64,000 bases of DNA from VGBO01 sp964453335. GTDB taxonomy: Bacteria; Actinomycetota; Acidimicrobiia; Acidimicrobiales; CAIXPF01. The stretch spans positions 186,001 to 250,000 of the forward strand of contig CAYVOK010000002.1 in assembly GCA_964453335.1 (NCBI GenBank). Direction: 5' to 3'. Position 1 is the stretch's first letter; every line of letters starts with the position of its first letter. This document shows positions 15,649-25,106 of this stretch, one piece after another. The position numbers and the translations under genes are program-made. Under the pieces are notes generated by a model that was not told the DNA's origin, made no database searches, and saw only the letters and a list, made by a program, of their open reading frames with translations.

Positions 15649-16691
15649 ACGGCGACCTCGCCGACCACGCGCACCCCGACCCGGTCACCCGGTCGGGGCA
15701 GCAACGGCGGCGCCCAACGCGCCTCCACGTCGGTGCCGTCGTCGAGACGGAGCCGGATGAGGCCGTCGTGTCCGAAGTACGTGATCGCACCGGCCGTCGC
15801 ACCGACACCGTCGGACGCCGGCACGATCTGTTCCGGCCGCACCACCACCGTCACCGCCCCGTCGCCGCCGACCCCCGTCGGCACGACCGCCGGGACGACC
15901 GGCCCGAGCGCGCACCGGACCACGTCACGATCGAGGGCCCCCGGTAGCACCACCGCCTCGCCGAGGAAGCGGGCGACCTCCACCGACGACGGCGCCCGGT
16001 ACAACTCGAGCGGCGGCGCGCACTGGGCGACCCGCCCCCCGAGCAGGACCGCGACCCGGTCGGCGGTCGACAGCGCCTCCTCCTGGTCGTGGGTGACGAA
16101 CACCGCCGTCGCCCCGGCCGCACGGAGCGCCCCGACCACCTCGTCGCGCACCTTCGAGCGCAACGCCGTGTCGAGCGCAGAGAACGGCTCGTCGAGCACG
16201 ACGAGGCTCGGGTTCGGGGCGAGGGCCCGGGCGAGTGCCACACGCTGCTGCTGACCGCCGGAGAGCTGGTCGGGCCGCGCGTCGGCACGGTCGGCGAGCC
16301 CGACGAGCTCGAGGCACGCCCGCACCCGTTCCGTCGACGCCGCACCACGCGGCAGCCCGAACCCGACGTTGCGCCGCACGTCGAGATGCGGGAACAACGC
16401 CCCCTCCTGGGGGACGACACCCACCCGACGCCGTTCGGGCGGGACGTCCGCACCGCCGCCCGCGACCTGCACACCACGCACCGCGACCGTGCCCGCATCG
16501 GGTTGCTCGAACCCGGCGACGATCCGCAGCAGCGTCGTCTTGCCACAACCCGAAGGACCGAGCACCGCGGTGATCGAACCCGCCGGCACGACGAGGTCGA
16601 CACCGTCGAGCACGCACCGGGAACCGAAGGACTTGCGCAGCCCGCGCACCTCGAGGACCGGCACCGCGTCGGGGGTCGCCTCAGCCGACAT
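15621..16691 (-). CDS. fbpC: Iron(III) ABC transporter ATP-binding protein (FbpC-like)
   Basis: 356 aa from ATG 16691, which overlaps the permease stop by 11 nt. Walker A is GPSGCGKTT, the signature is LSGGQQQRVALARAL and Walker B is LVVLDEPFSALD, followed by the H-loop VTHDQEEAL. The C-terminal third (after about residue 235) is a TOBE-type domain, as in FbpC, PotA and CysA-like subunits. With the neighbouring permease and binding protein it forms a three-gene iron(III) importer. Spermidine- or thiosulfate-type importers share the fold, but the binding protein points to iron. Confidence 0.9.
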   Translation of the reverse strand: MSAEATPDAVPVLEVRGLRKSFGSRCVLDGVDLVVPAGSITAVLGPSGCGKTTLLRIVAGFEQPDAGTVAVRGVQVAGGGADVPPERRRVGVVPQEGALFPHLDVRRNVGFGLPRGAASTERVRACLELVGLADRADARPDQLSGGQQQRVALARALAPNPSLVVLDEPFSALDTALRSKVRDEVVGALRAAGATAVFVTHDQEEALSTADRVAVLLGGRVAQCAPPLELYRAPSSVEVARFLGEAVVLPGALDRDVVRCALGPVVPAVVPTGVGGDGAVTVVVRPEQIVPASDGVGATAGAITYFGHDGLIRLRLDDGTDVEARWAPPLLPRPGDRVGVRVVGEVAVYAGVATLR

Positions 16692-18270
16692 GGCCACCAT
16701 CCTCGCGCCCGCGCACGAGCAGGAGACCACTCAGCAGCGCGGTCGGTACCGCGGCGACGACGAGGAGGGTCAGCGCGAACGGCGCGGCCGCCGCGTAGTC
16801 CGACACCGTCGTGTGCCCCCACAGACGGGTCGCGAGCGTCTCCGTGCCGGTCGGCCGCAGCAGCAACGTGATCGGCAGCTCCTTCATCGTGGCCAGGAAC
16901 ACCAGCGCGGTCCCCGCTGCGATCCCCGACCGTGCCGCAGGGATCGTCACCCGCCACCACGCACCCGACCGGCTCGTGCCCAACGAGCGTGCCATGTCCT
17001 CGAGCCGTTCCGGCACCGCCTCCACCGCCGCCCGCACCGAACCGACGAGCAACGGCAGGAACGCGATCACATAGGCGAGCGCCAGCAACGGCAACTCCTG
17101 GTACACGGGCCGCAACAGCCGGACGCCGACGTACACCATCGAGATCCCGAGCACGATGCCCGGCAGCGTGTGCGCCACGTAGGTCGCCTGTTCGAGCCGT
17201 CGGGCGAGACCACCGCGGAAACGGGCGGCGAGCAGGCCGACCGGGAGCGCGGCCACCGCCGTGACCACCGCTGCGACCGCCGCGACACCAACCGTCGCCC
17301 ACAGCGCCGAGAACACCTCGCCGAAGGACACCCCGGCGCCACCACGCCACAGCGACCACGACACCACCGAGAAGACCGGGAAGACGAGCGCAGCACCGAG
17401 GACGACGGTCACGAACACCGCAGCGGGCACACCGGCACGCCCGAGACGCACCGGCCGACCCCGTCGGGCGACACCGCCACCGACGCGGGCCGCGTCGACG
17501 CGTCCCCGTGCCGCACCCTCGGCGGTGACGAGCACGACCGACACGGCGACGAGCACCACCGACAGCAGCGCTGCCCGGGTCGGGTTGAACCCGGCCCGGT
17601 AGGCGCCGTAGACGACCCAGGTGAACGCCTCGTACCGCATCGTCGCCACGGCGCCGAAATCCATGTAGGCGTACTGGGCGACGAGCAGCGCGCCCGCGAG
17701 CACGGACGGTCGGGCCTGGCGCAACGTGAGACCGAGCGCGATGCGCCCCTCCCCCCAGCCGAGCGACCGGGCGATCTCCTCCTGCGCCGGGTCGATGCGG
17801 CCGAGCGCTGCGACGACGGGGAGGTACACGTAGGGGTAGGTGGTCGCGACCAGCACGAGCGCTGCGCCCCAGAACCCGGCGATCGAGGGGTTCCACGCCA
17901 CCCAGGCGAACGCCGCGAGGTAGGAGGGCACGGCGAGCGGCATCGCGAACGCAACGCGCAGCACGCGTCGGCCGGGCAGGTCGCTCCGGGCGACGATCCA
18001 GGCGGCGGCGGTGCCGACGACCACGGTCGCGACCGTGACGAACCCGGCGAGCGCGGTGCTGCGCACGACGAGTTCGATCGTGCGCCGCTGGGCGAGGTCG
18101 TCGACCGCCGCACCCCAGCCGCGGTCGAGCGCCCGGTCGATCAGGTACCAGACCGGTGCGAGGGAGACGAGCGCGACGACGACGGTCGGGCCGAGGAGCT
18201 GCCAGGGCGGCAACCCGGTGCGGCGGCGACGCCCCGGGGCGGCGGTGTCCGCTGCGACGACGGTCGTCAT
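16681..18270 (-). CDS. fbpB: Iron(III) ABC transporter permease, fused double domain (FbpB-like)
   Basis: 529 aa from ATG 18270, 7 nt after fbpA. About twelve helices form two BPD_transp_1 halves. EAA-type loops occur once in each half: EEIARSLGWGEGRIALGLTL near residue 165 and EDMARSLGTSRSGAWWRVTI near 430. This is the FbpB/ThiP type of fused permease. The first 20 residues are basic and cytoplasmic. The longer open frame up to 18516 runs through fbpA and has no similarity. Confidence 0.9.
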   Translation of the reverse strand: MTTVVAADTAAPGRRRRTGLPPWQLLGPTVVVALVSLAPVWYLIDRALDRGWGAAVDDLAQRRTIELVVRSTALAGFVTVATVVVGTAAAWIVARSDLPGRRVLRVAFAMPLAVPSYLAAFAWVAWNPSIAGFWGAALVLVATTYPYVYLPVVAALGRIDPAQEEIARSLGWGEGRIALGLTLRQARPSVLAGALLVAQYAYMDFGAVATMRYEAFTWVVYGAYRAGFNPTRAALLSVVLVAVSVVLVTAEGAARGRVDAARVGGGVARRGRPVRLGRAGVPAAVFVTVVLGAALVFPVFSVVSWSLWRGGAGVSFGEVFSALWATVGVAAVAAVVTAVAALPVGLLAARFRGGLARRLEQATYVAHTLPGIVLGISMVYVGVRLLRPVYQELPLLALAYVIAFLPLLVGSVRAAVEAVPERLEDMARSLGTSRSGAWWRVTIPAARSGIAAGTALVFLATMKELPITLLLRPTGTETLATRLWGHTTVSDYAAAAPFALTLLVVAAVPTALLSGLLLVRGREDGGHVG

Positions 18271-18277
18271 CGGCCGG

Positions 18278-19348
18278 TCACTTCGTGAGCAACCCCACCG
18301 ATGCGAGCAGTTCCTGGGTGGCCGCGATCGACTCGAGGTCGGCGAGGTCGATCTTCGGCGGTTGCAGCGACGCAAGCGTCGGCAGGTCGGCGGCGGGGGC
18401 CACCCCGGCCCGCAGCGGGTACTCGAACGTCGTGGTCGCGAAATAGCGCTGCGACTCCTCGGCGAGCAGGAACCGCACGAAGGCCTGTGCAGCAACCGCG
18501 TTGTCGCTCGACGCAAGCACCCCGGCGCCCGCCACGTTCACGAGTCCGCCCGGATCGCCGGGGGCGAGGTACGCATTGCGGGCGACCACCTTCGCCGCAC
18601 CTTCGGCCGCGATCTTCTCGTACAGGTAGTAATGGTTCACCAAGCCGATCGCGACCTCGCCCCGGTCGACGGCGTCGCGGACCGCACCGTTCTTCTCGTA
18701 CGCCTTCGGCTGCTGCGCGGCGAACGCGGTGAGCCACGTGCGTGCACCGTCCTCACCGCGCAGCACACGGAGGGCGGTCACGAAGGACTGCCACGAGGCG
18801 TTCGTCGGGGCGAACCCGATGCGCCCCTTCCACGCCGGCGCGAGCAGCTCGTCGATCGTGCGGGGCGGGGTGGGCACGAGCGTGGGGTTCACGACGAGCA
18901 CGCGGACCCGACCACTCGTGCCGACCCAGGTCCCGTCCGTCGCCCGGTACGCCGGTTCGACGACGTCGAGGAGGCCCGCGGTCGGCAGTGTGCGGAACAG
19001 CCCGTCGTCGGCGACCGCGCCGAGGGCACCGGCATCCTGGGAGAAGAAGACGTCGGCCGGGCTCGCCGAGCCCTCGGTGAGGATCTGGGCGGCGAGCGCA
19101 CCCGAGTCCCCGGTGCGGAGCTCGACCTTCACCCCGGTCGCAGCGGTGAACCGTTCGATCACCGGCTTCACGAGCGCCTCGGTCCGCCCCGTGTACACGG
19201 TGATCGTGCCGGACGGGGTCGAGGCGGTGTCGTCGATCGTCGGCAGCGCCGACCCGTTCCCCTCTGTCGAACCGCCGCACGCCGCGAGCACCGTCCCGGC
19301 GAGGGCGACGAGGGCTGCGAGCACGAGTGCGGGGCGGCGACGGGGCAT
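18278..19348 (-). CDS. fbpA: Iron(III) ABC transporter substrate-binding lipoprotein (FbpA-like)
   Basis: 356 aa with a signal sequence and lipobox VLAACGG at residues 20-26, so it is anchored outside the membrane. After a short linker the protein has TITVYTGRTEALVKPVIERF, typical of ferric-ion-binding proteins. The tyrosine-bearing VNHYYLYEK near residue 225 fits the paired iron-binding tyrosines of FbpA/FutA. The gene order fbpA-fbpB-fbpC, with a possible metal-regulated operator 47-62 nt upstream, supports iron import. Confidence 0.9.
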   Translation of the reverse strand: MPRRRPALVLAALVALAGTVLAACGGSTEGNGSALPTIDDTASTPSGTITVYTGRTEALVKPVIERFTAATGVKVELRTGDSGALAAQILTEGSASPADVFFSQDAGALGAVADDGLFRTLPTAGLLDVVEPAYRATDGTWVGTSGRVRVLVVNPTLVPTPPRTIDELLAPAWKGRIGFAPTNASWQSFVTALRVLRGEDGARTWLTAFAAQQPKAYEKNGAVRDAVDRGEVAIGLVNHYYLYEKIAAEGAAKVVARNAYLAPGDPGGLVNVAGAGVLASSDNAVAAQAFVRFLLAEESQRYFATTTFEYPLRAGVAPAADLPTLASLQPPKIDLADLESIAATQELLASVGLLTK

Positions 19349-19394
19349 GGTTCTCCTCGGGGAACAGGGTAGGTCAGCGACCCGGTCACGAGAT

Positions 19395-19410
19395 GTTCGG
19401 TATTCCTAAC
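19395..19410 (-). promoter_or_regulatory. Imperfect palindrome upstream of fbpA, possible DtxR/IdeR-type operator
   Basis: On the minus strand the sequence is GTTAGGAATACCGAAC. The outer parts GTT-N-GG and CC-N-AAC pair (12 of 16 positions symmetric). It contains TTAGG, the half-site start of the DtxR/IdeR consensus, but lacks the rest. Its position 47-62 nt before the fbpA start suits a promoter-blocking site for an iron regulator. Confidence 0.35.
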
Positions 19411-19505
19411 AACCCATCGTAGGCATGTCAACACCGTGCGCAGGACCGGGTGGCGTCGTACGCTCCCCTCGGCGGTCGGGGGAGACCGCCGAGGGGGTGA
19501 GGGCC

Positions 19506-20672
19506 GTGGCAGGACTTCCGCTCGTGGAGGTGCCCATCGTCGACTACGGCGACGCAGAGGCGGCGATGGCCGCCTACCGCGCCGAAGGGGAACGACGTGC
19601 CCGGGCGCTCGGCAACCGGGGTCCGCTGCGCGTCGACGCGGACGGACGCGTCGACCCCGCCATCGTCGACGCCTACCGCACCCACGGCTTCTACGTGTTC
19701 GAGGGCGTCCTCGGTGCGGACGAACTCGCCGACATCGAACGCGACGTCGTCGACCTCCTCCACCGGGCACCCGCCGGACCGAAGCTCCGCCACACCGTCG
19801 ACGGGACACCGTCGTTCGACGCCGACACGACCGGCTCCAACGTCATCTTCGTCCGGCCGCTCTCCGACCCCCTCGGCGGCACCGCCGCGGCGTACGGCCG
19901 GCACCCCGCGAAGATGACCGAACCGACCCCGCCCGAGGAAGCGCCGGAGTTCGTGCTCCAGCTCGTGCTCGGATCGCTGCAGTACTCCGACGCCTGCCTG
20001 CGCCTCTACGGCCACCCCGACCTGCTGGCGTTCGCCGCCGCCGTGAACGGTGAGGACTTCGCACCGTTCAACGAGGCGATCTGGATCAAGCAGGCCGGCC
20101 TCGGGGGTTCCGTCGCCTGGCACCAGGACGGTTGGACGCACTGGGACGCCCCCGACCTCGACGCCGACACGCACGGCTTCAACTTCATGGCGCAGCTGTA
20201 CGGCTGCACCGCGGCGAACGGGTTGTGGGTCGTGCCGGGCTCGCACCGGCTCGGCAAGGTCGACATCGCCGCGCTCGTCGCCGCCACCGGATCGGACCGC
20301 CTCGCCGACGCCGTGCCGATCGTGTGCGACCCGGGCGACGTCGCCGTCACGAGCCGTCAGGCCGTGCACGGGTCGTTCGCGAACACCTCGCCGAACCCAC
20401 GGGTGACGATCAACTTCGGGTTCCACCGGCGTTCGTCGGTGCTCGGCGTGCTCTCCGGCGGCGTGCACAACGAGGTGTCCGTCTACGACGAGGAACGCAT
20501 CGACCGACGGTCGCAGGCGATCGCCTACGGCATCGACGCCCGGCAGCAGCGGTACCCGCACGAACGACGGTTCGCCTACGCGCCGTTCGTCGGTCGCGAA
20601 GACCGGTTCCGATTCGGTCCCGACACCCGCGCCGCCCTCCGGGACTACAACCTCGACGACCTCGGGATCTGA
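19506..20672 (+). CDS. PhyH-family Fe(II)/2-oxoglutarate dioxygenase
   Basis: 388 aa from GTG 19506, with GAGGGGG 8 nt upstream; longer starts add a non-conserved stretch. The text YRTHGFYVFEGVLGADELA near residue 60 is the typical PhyH beginning. The iron ligands are His and Asp in WHQDGWTHWD and a distal His in AVHGSFANTS. An Arg after it in NPRVTINFGFH could bind 2-oxoglutarate. Members hydroxylate phytanoyl-CoA, ectoine or small natural products. The protein is longer than most (about 280 aa), owing to N- and C-terminal extensions. The substrate is unknown. Confidence 0.85.
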   Translation: MAGLPLVEVPIVDYGDAEAAMAAYRAEGERRARALGNRGPLRVDADGRVDPAIVDAYRTHGFYVFEGVLGADELADIERDVVDLLHRAPAGPKLRHTVDGTPSFDADTTGSNVIFVRPLSDPLGGTAAAYGRHPAKMTEPTPPEEAPEFVLQLVLGSLQYSDACLRLYGHPDLLAFAAAVNGEDFAPFNEAIWIKQAGLGGSVAWHQDGWTHWDAPDLDADTHGFNFMAQLYGCTAANGLWVVPGSHRLGKVDIAALVAATGSDRLADAVPIVCDPGDVAVTSRQAVHGSFANTSPNPRVTINFGFHRRSSVLGVLSGGVHNEVSVYDEERIDRRSQAIAYGIDARQQRYPHERRFAYAPFVGREDRFRFGPDTRAALRDYNLDDLGI

Positions 20673-20729
20673 CCCCGAAACCGTCGTCGTCGACGTAACG
20701 GGACGGTAGGGCCCGTCGGTAGCGTGTTC

Positions 20730-23700
20730 ATGATGTCGTGCACCCGCTCCCGTGGCCGCTTCATCGGCGCGGTGGTGACTGCAGCGTTGCTCGCCTCGAT
20801 CGCGGTCACGTCGGGCCCGCGCTCCCCCCGAGCCGCTGCGCAGACGACGCCGTCGGCCACAGCACCCCAGGTCGACACCTCGGGTGCTGTCCCCTTCGCT
20901 GAGGGGGAGGTGCTCGTGAAGTACCGGTCGAATCGCAGCGAGTCGTCGAAGGACGAGGTGCGTGCGTCGGTCGGTGCCCTCAGCGCCACGACCGTCTCGC
21001 CCCGCGCGACCGACGTCGAGAAGCTCGAGCTACCCGCCGACGTGACCGTGGCGGAGGCGGTTGCGACCCTCCGCTCCGATCCCGACGTAGCTGTCGTGGA
21101 ACCGAACTACCGCTACTCGAGTCTTGCGACCTCGAACGACCCGCAATTCGGCCAACTCTGGGGAATGCAGGGGCAGTCGTCATCGCCCACGAACACGTAT
21201 GGCAGCCGAGCCGCAGACGCATGGGCCGCAGGCCGGACTGGTTCGTCCGACGTCTACGTGGTCGTGGTCGATGAGGGAATCGATGTCGGCCATCCGGATC
21301 TCGCCGGCAACATCTGGACGAACTCCTTCGACGTCGCCGGGAACGGTGTCGACGACGACGGCAACGGCTACATCGACGACGTGCACGGGTGGGACTTCGC
21401 GCAGAACGACAACACCGTCTCGAACGCCGGCGATTCGCACGGCACCCACGTCGCCGGGACGATCGGCGCGGTCGGCGGGAACGCCATCGGCGTCGCCGGG
21501 GTCAGCTGGGACGTCACCCTGATCTCGGCGAGATTCCTCGGGAGTGGTGCATACGGTGGCTGGACCACGGCGGCGATCGCTGCGCTCGACTACGCCACCG
21601 ACCTGAAGGTTCGTCATGGGCTCAACATCGTCGCGACGAACAACTCATGGGGTGGCGGCGGGTACTCGAGTCTCCTCCTCGACGCGATCGAGCGCGGCGG
21701 CGACGCGGGCATTCTCTTCGTCGCCGCGGCGGGAAATGGCGGCGAGGACCTGGTCGGCGACGACAACGACACCCAACTCGTCGACAGCGCGACGAGCGAT
21801 CCGCCGTACCCTGCCAACTACACATGCACTCGGGGCGGGGCCAGGTCGTTCGACTGCGTGATCGCGGTCGCCGCCACGAAGAGTGACGGTGGACGCGGCG
21901 GCTATTCCAACTACGGCTTCACGACGGTCGACCTCGGCGCGCCAGGGAGCGGGGTGCTCTCCACCGTCGACCGGAGCACCGGTAGCGAGTACGCCGCCAA
22001 GTCCGGCACCTCGATGGCTGCGCCGCATGTGACCGGCGCGATCGCCCTGTGCGCCTCCGTGGGCAGAACGATCGGACCCTCCACGATCAGGTCACTCCTG
22101 CTGTCGAGCGTCGCCCCGACACCGGCGCTCAGTGGGATCACGGCGAGCGGCGGCCGGCTCGACGCAGCGGCGTTCACGGCGCAATGCGCGGCGAACCCTC
22201 CGGCCCCGTACGCATGCTCGGCGGCCACTTACGCATGGGACGAGATCGTCGGGTCCGGAACGCAGCGGGTCCTCGGAGACGACGCAGCAACTGAAGTTCC
22301 GCTCGGCTTCACCTTCGGATTCTTCGGAGCGAGCCGAGCCACTGCATGGGTGAGTTCCAATGGTGTCCTCGGTCTCGGCGAATCCCCACTTCCTGCCAAC
22401 TACAGCGCCGTCAACGACCCCGTCCCTTCGTCGTCGCCGGTCAACGGTGGCGCCTTCGCCTTCTGGGACGATCTCGATCCGAGCGTCGGCGGCTCGATCT
22501 GGACCAGGACACTCGGCGCGGCGCCGAACCGCAGGTTCGTGACGACGTGGAACGCCGTACCTCGCTGGGTCTACTCCGGTCCGGCGAGCGGCGGCGTCAC
22601 GTTCCAGGTCGTGCTCTGGGAATCGTCCGGAGCCATCTCGTTCCGCTACCAGGACACCACGTTCTCGACGGCATCGTTTCCGACGACCTACGACAACGGG
22701 GCCTCAGCCACCGTCGGCGTGGAGGCGCCGTCGGGTATGGCGGGCACCCAGGTCTCGTTCGACACGGCAGATCGTGCTGCATCGACGGCGGTCACCTGTT
22801 CGACGAGTTCGCCACCGACGATCACGACGACCAGTCTGCCGTCGGCGCAACGATCGGTCGCATACACGACAACGCTCGCCGCTGTCGACGGCCTGATGCC
22901 GATGACGTGGTCCGTCGCCGGCGGAACGCTTCCTGCGGGGCTCAGCCTCTCGCCCAGCGGCGTGCTGTCGGGTTCGCCGGTTGCGGCCGGAACGACGAAC
23001 GTCACCGTTCGTGTCACTGATGGCGCAGGTCGGTCCGACGACCAGGTGCTCCCCATCTCGGTCAACCCGCTTCTCGGCATCACCCAGACGACGCTGCCGG
23101 GAGCGACACGTCTCACCGGCTACTCAGCGATCCTGACGGCGATCGACGCCACGACCCAGGTGAGCTGGGCCGTGGTGAGCGGCAGCCTGCCCGCAGGCCT
23201 GGCGCTCTCGAATGGCGGCGTCATTTCCGGAACCCCCACGACGACGGGTACGTCGTCGTTCACGATCCGGGTGACCGACGCCGCGGCGATGGCCTCGCAA
23301 GCTTTCACGCTCACCGTCGCAGCCGAGGGCACGCCGGCGTCGCGGTACATCACGTCGACGTACCAGCTCTTCACCGGGCGACCCGCGACGACGGGTGAGA
23401 TCGCGACCTGGTCCCCGACCGTGCAGGCCGGGAACCGGTACCCGCTCACCAGCGCCCTCGCCGTGTCCGACGGATGGGCCGGCTACGAGATCGACCAGCT
23501 CTACCAGATCGTCCTCGGCCGCGGTGCCGACCCGTCCGGGCGCGCGTACTGGGTGTCACAAGTCGCCGCAGGCGTCCGCCTCGAGACCATCGCGACCTTC
23601 TACTACGGAGGCCCCGAGTACTACAGCGCCAACGGCAACACCCCCGCCGGCTACGTCACCGCCCTCTATCAGGACATCCTCCACCGCCAACCCGACCAGT

Positions 23701-23957
23701 CGGGCCTGAACTTCTGGGTCGGGATGCTCAACTCCGGGGCACTCGACCGGTACGGGGTCGCCGCGAGCTTCTACGCCTCCATCGAATCCCGCCGCGACCG
23801 GGTGAACCGGCTCTACCAACGCATCCTCGGACGCGGACCGGACGCCGGCGGCTGGGACTACTGGGCCGGACAACTCCTCACCACCGGCGACGTCTCCCTC
23901 GCCGTCCTCCTCGCCGGCTCCGACGAGTACTACGCCCGCACCGCCAACGGCGGCTGA
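20730..23957 (+). CDS. Large secreted subtilisin-like protease with Ig-like and DUF4214 domains
   Basis: 1075 aa from ATG 20730; ATG 20733 is equally good, with TAGCGT seven nt before it. A signal peptide covers about residues 1-38. An inhibitor-like prodomain (60-125) ends in VAVVEPNYRYS. The S8 catalytic triad is Asp181 (VVVDEGID), His237 (SHGTHVAG) and Ser428 (SGTSMAAP). A beta-rich region of unknown type follows (about 495-685), then two putative Ig-like repeats (PAGLSLSPSGVLSG and PAGLALSNGGVISG). The C-terminal 200 residues hold DUF4214-type repeats (LYQIVLGRGADPSGRAYW, LYQDILHRQPDQSGLNFW, LYQRILGRGPDAGGWDYW). Such tails are found on exported proteins and may tether them to the surface. 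Extracellular protein degradation is the likely role. Confidence 0.9.
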   Translation: MMSCTRSRGRFIGAVVTAALLASIAVTSGPRSPRAAAQTTPSATAPQVDTSGAVPFAEGEVLVKYRSNRSESSKDEVRASVGALSATTVSPRATDVEKLELPADVTVAEAVATLRSDPDVAVVEPNYRYSSLATSNDPQFGQLWGMQGQSSSPTNTYGSRAADAWAAGRTGSSDVYVVVVDEGIDVGHPDLAGNIWTNSFDVAGNGVDDDGNGYIDDVHGWDFAQNDNTVSNAGDSHGTHVAGTIGAVGGNAIGVAGVSWDVTLISARFLGSGAYGGWTTAAIAALDYATDLKVRHGLNIVATNNSWGGGGYSSLLLDAIERGGDAGILFVAAAGNGGEDLVGDDNDTQLVDSATSDPPYPANYTCTRGGARSFDCVIAVAATKSDGGRGGYSNYGFTTVDLGAPGSGVLSTVDRSTGSEYAAKSGTSMAAPHVTGAIALCASVGRTIGPSTIRSLLLSSVAPTPALSGITASGGRLDAAAFTAQCAANPPAPYACSAATYAWDEIVGSGTQRVLGDDAATEVPLGFTFGFFGASRATAWVSSNGVLGLGESPLPANYSAVNDPVPSSSPVNGGAFAFWDDLDPSVGGSIWTRTLGAAPNRRFVTTWNAVPRWVYSGPASGGVTFQVVLWESSGAISFRYQDTTFSTASFPTTYDNGASATVGVEAPSGMAGTQVSFDTADRAASTAVTCSTSSPPTITTTSLPSAQRSVAYTTTLAAVDGLMPMTWSVAGGTLPAGLSLSPSGVLSGSPVAAGTTNVTVRVTDGAGRSDDQVLPISVNPLLGITQTTLPGATRLTGYSAILTAIDATTQVSWAVVSGSLPAGLALSNGGVISGTPTTTGTSSFTIRVTDAAAMASQAFTLTVAAEGTPASRYITSTYQLFTGRPATTGEIATWSPTVQAGNRYPLTSALAVSDGWAGYEIDQLYQIVLGRGADPSGRAYWVSQVAAGVRLETIATFYYGGPEYYSANGNTPAGYVTALYQDILHRQPDQSGLNFWVGMLNSGALDRYGVAASFYASIESRRDRVNRLYQRILGRGPDAGGWDYWAGQLLTTGDVSLAVLLAGSDEYYARTANGG

Positions 23958-24014
23958 CCCGCACCACGTCACGTCTGCCAGAATCGCCCGAGTCGTCCGA
24001 AGGGGGTCGGGAAG

Positions 24015-25106
24015 ATGAAGGCACGTGCTGCGGTGTTCCGTGAGGTGGGTGGCGAGCTGTCGCTCGAGGAGATCGACGTCGACGACCCGATGCCGAACGA
24101 GGTGCGGCTGCGCACCTCGGCGTGCGGCGTGTGCCACTCCGACCTGCACTTCATGAAGGGGTCGATCGGCGGGCGCGTCCCGACCGTCCCCGGCCATGAG
24201 CCGGCCGGCATCGTCGAGGCCGTCGGTTCCGACGTGCGGTCGGTGCAGGTCGGCGACCACGTGATCGCCTGCACGTCGGTGTTCTGCGGCGCATGCAAGC
24301 AATGCATCCTCGGCCGGCCGTGGCTCTGCAGCGACCGGCGGGCCACCATGCGCCCGAAGGGTTCGGCGCCGCGACTGTCGGTGCGGGGGGAGGAACTGTT
24401 CCAGTTCGCCGACCTGTCCGGCTTCAGCGAGGTGATGCTCGTCCACGAGCGCGCCGTCGTGAAGATCGACGACGACATCCCGCTCGACCGCGCGTCGCTC
24501 GTCGGCTGCGGTGTCACCACCGGTGTCGGTGCGGCGCTCAACACCGCGCAGGTCACCCCGGGCTCCTCCGTCGCCGTCATCGGCTGCGGCGGCGTCGGCA
24601 TGTCGGTGATCCAGGGGGCGCGCATCGCCGGCGCCCGCCAGATCATCGCGATCGACGTGGTCCCGGCGAAACTCGACGCAGCACGCCACTTCGGTGCGAC
24701 CCACACGCTCCTCGGCTCCGACGGCGACGTCGTGAAGAGCGTGAAGAAGATGTCGGCGGGCGGGGTCGACTTCGCGTTCGACGCGGTCGGCAACGCGACG
24801 CTCGCCGCCCAGTGCTTCTACATGCTCGCCCCGCGTGGCAAGGCGACCGTCGTCGGTGCGATCCCGGCCGGGCAGCGCATCGACCTCGAGCCGGGCGGCC
24901 TGTACGTGGAGCGCACGCTCACCGGTTCGATCATGGGCTCGAACCGGTTCCACATCGACGCACCGCAGTATCTCGAGCTGTATCGCCAGGGGAAGCTCGA
25001 CCTCGACGCCATGATCTCGGCCCGCGTGACCCTCGACCAGGTCGACGCCGCGCTCGCTGCGATGGAGAACGGCGAGGTCACCCGCTCGGTGATCGTGTTC
25101 GACTGA
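24015..25106 (+). CDS. Zn-dependent class III-type alcohol dehydrogenase
   Basis: 363 aa with AAGGGGG upstream. The catalytic zinc ligands lie in CGVCHSDLHF and GHEPAGIV. The structural zinc site has the cysteines of CTSVFCGACKQCILGRPWLC. The Rossmann motif is IGCGGVGMSVIQGARIAGA, followed by Asp in IAIDVVPAK for NAD. This fits the MDR alcohol dehydrogenases common in actinobacteria. Its stop overlaps the start of the BVMO gene by one base (TGATG), so an alcohol-to-ketone-to-ester sequence is likely. Confidence 0.9.
   Translation: MKARAAVFREVGGELSLEEIDVDDPMPNEVRLRTSACGVCHSDLHFMKGSIGGRVPTVPGHEPAGIVEAVGSDVRSVQVGDHVIACTSVFCGACKQCILGRPWLCSDRRATMRPKGSAPRLSVRGEELFQFADLSGFSEVMLVHERAVVKIDDDIPLDRASLVGCGVTTGVGAALNTAQVTPGSSVAVIGCGGVGMSVIQGARIAGARQIIAIDVVPAKLDAARHFGATHTLLGSDGDVVKSVKKMSAGGVDFAFDAVGNATLAAQCFYMLAPRGKATVVGAIPAGQRIDLEPGGLYVERTLTGSIMGSNRFHIDAPQYLELYRQGKLDLDAMISARVTLDQVDAALAAMENGEVTRSVIVFD

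Noticed and set aside
24293..25105. N-terminal extension of the BVMO into the ADH gene
   Set aside because: The extension is Arg-rich shadow text; ATG 25106 overlaps the ADH stop and gives the normal BVMO start.
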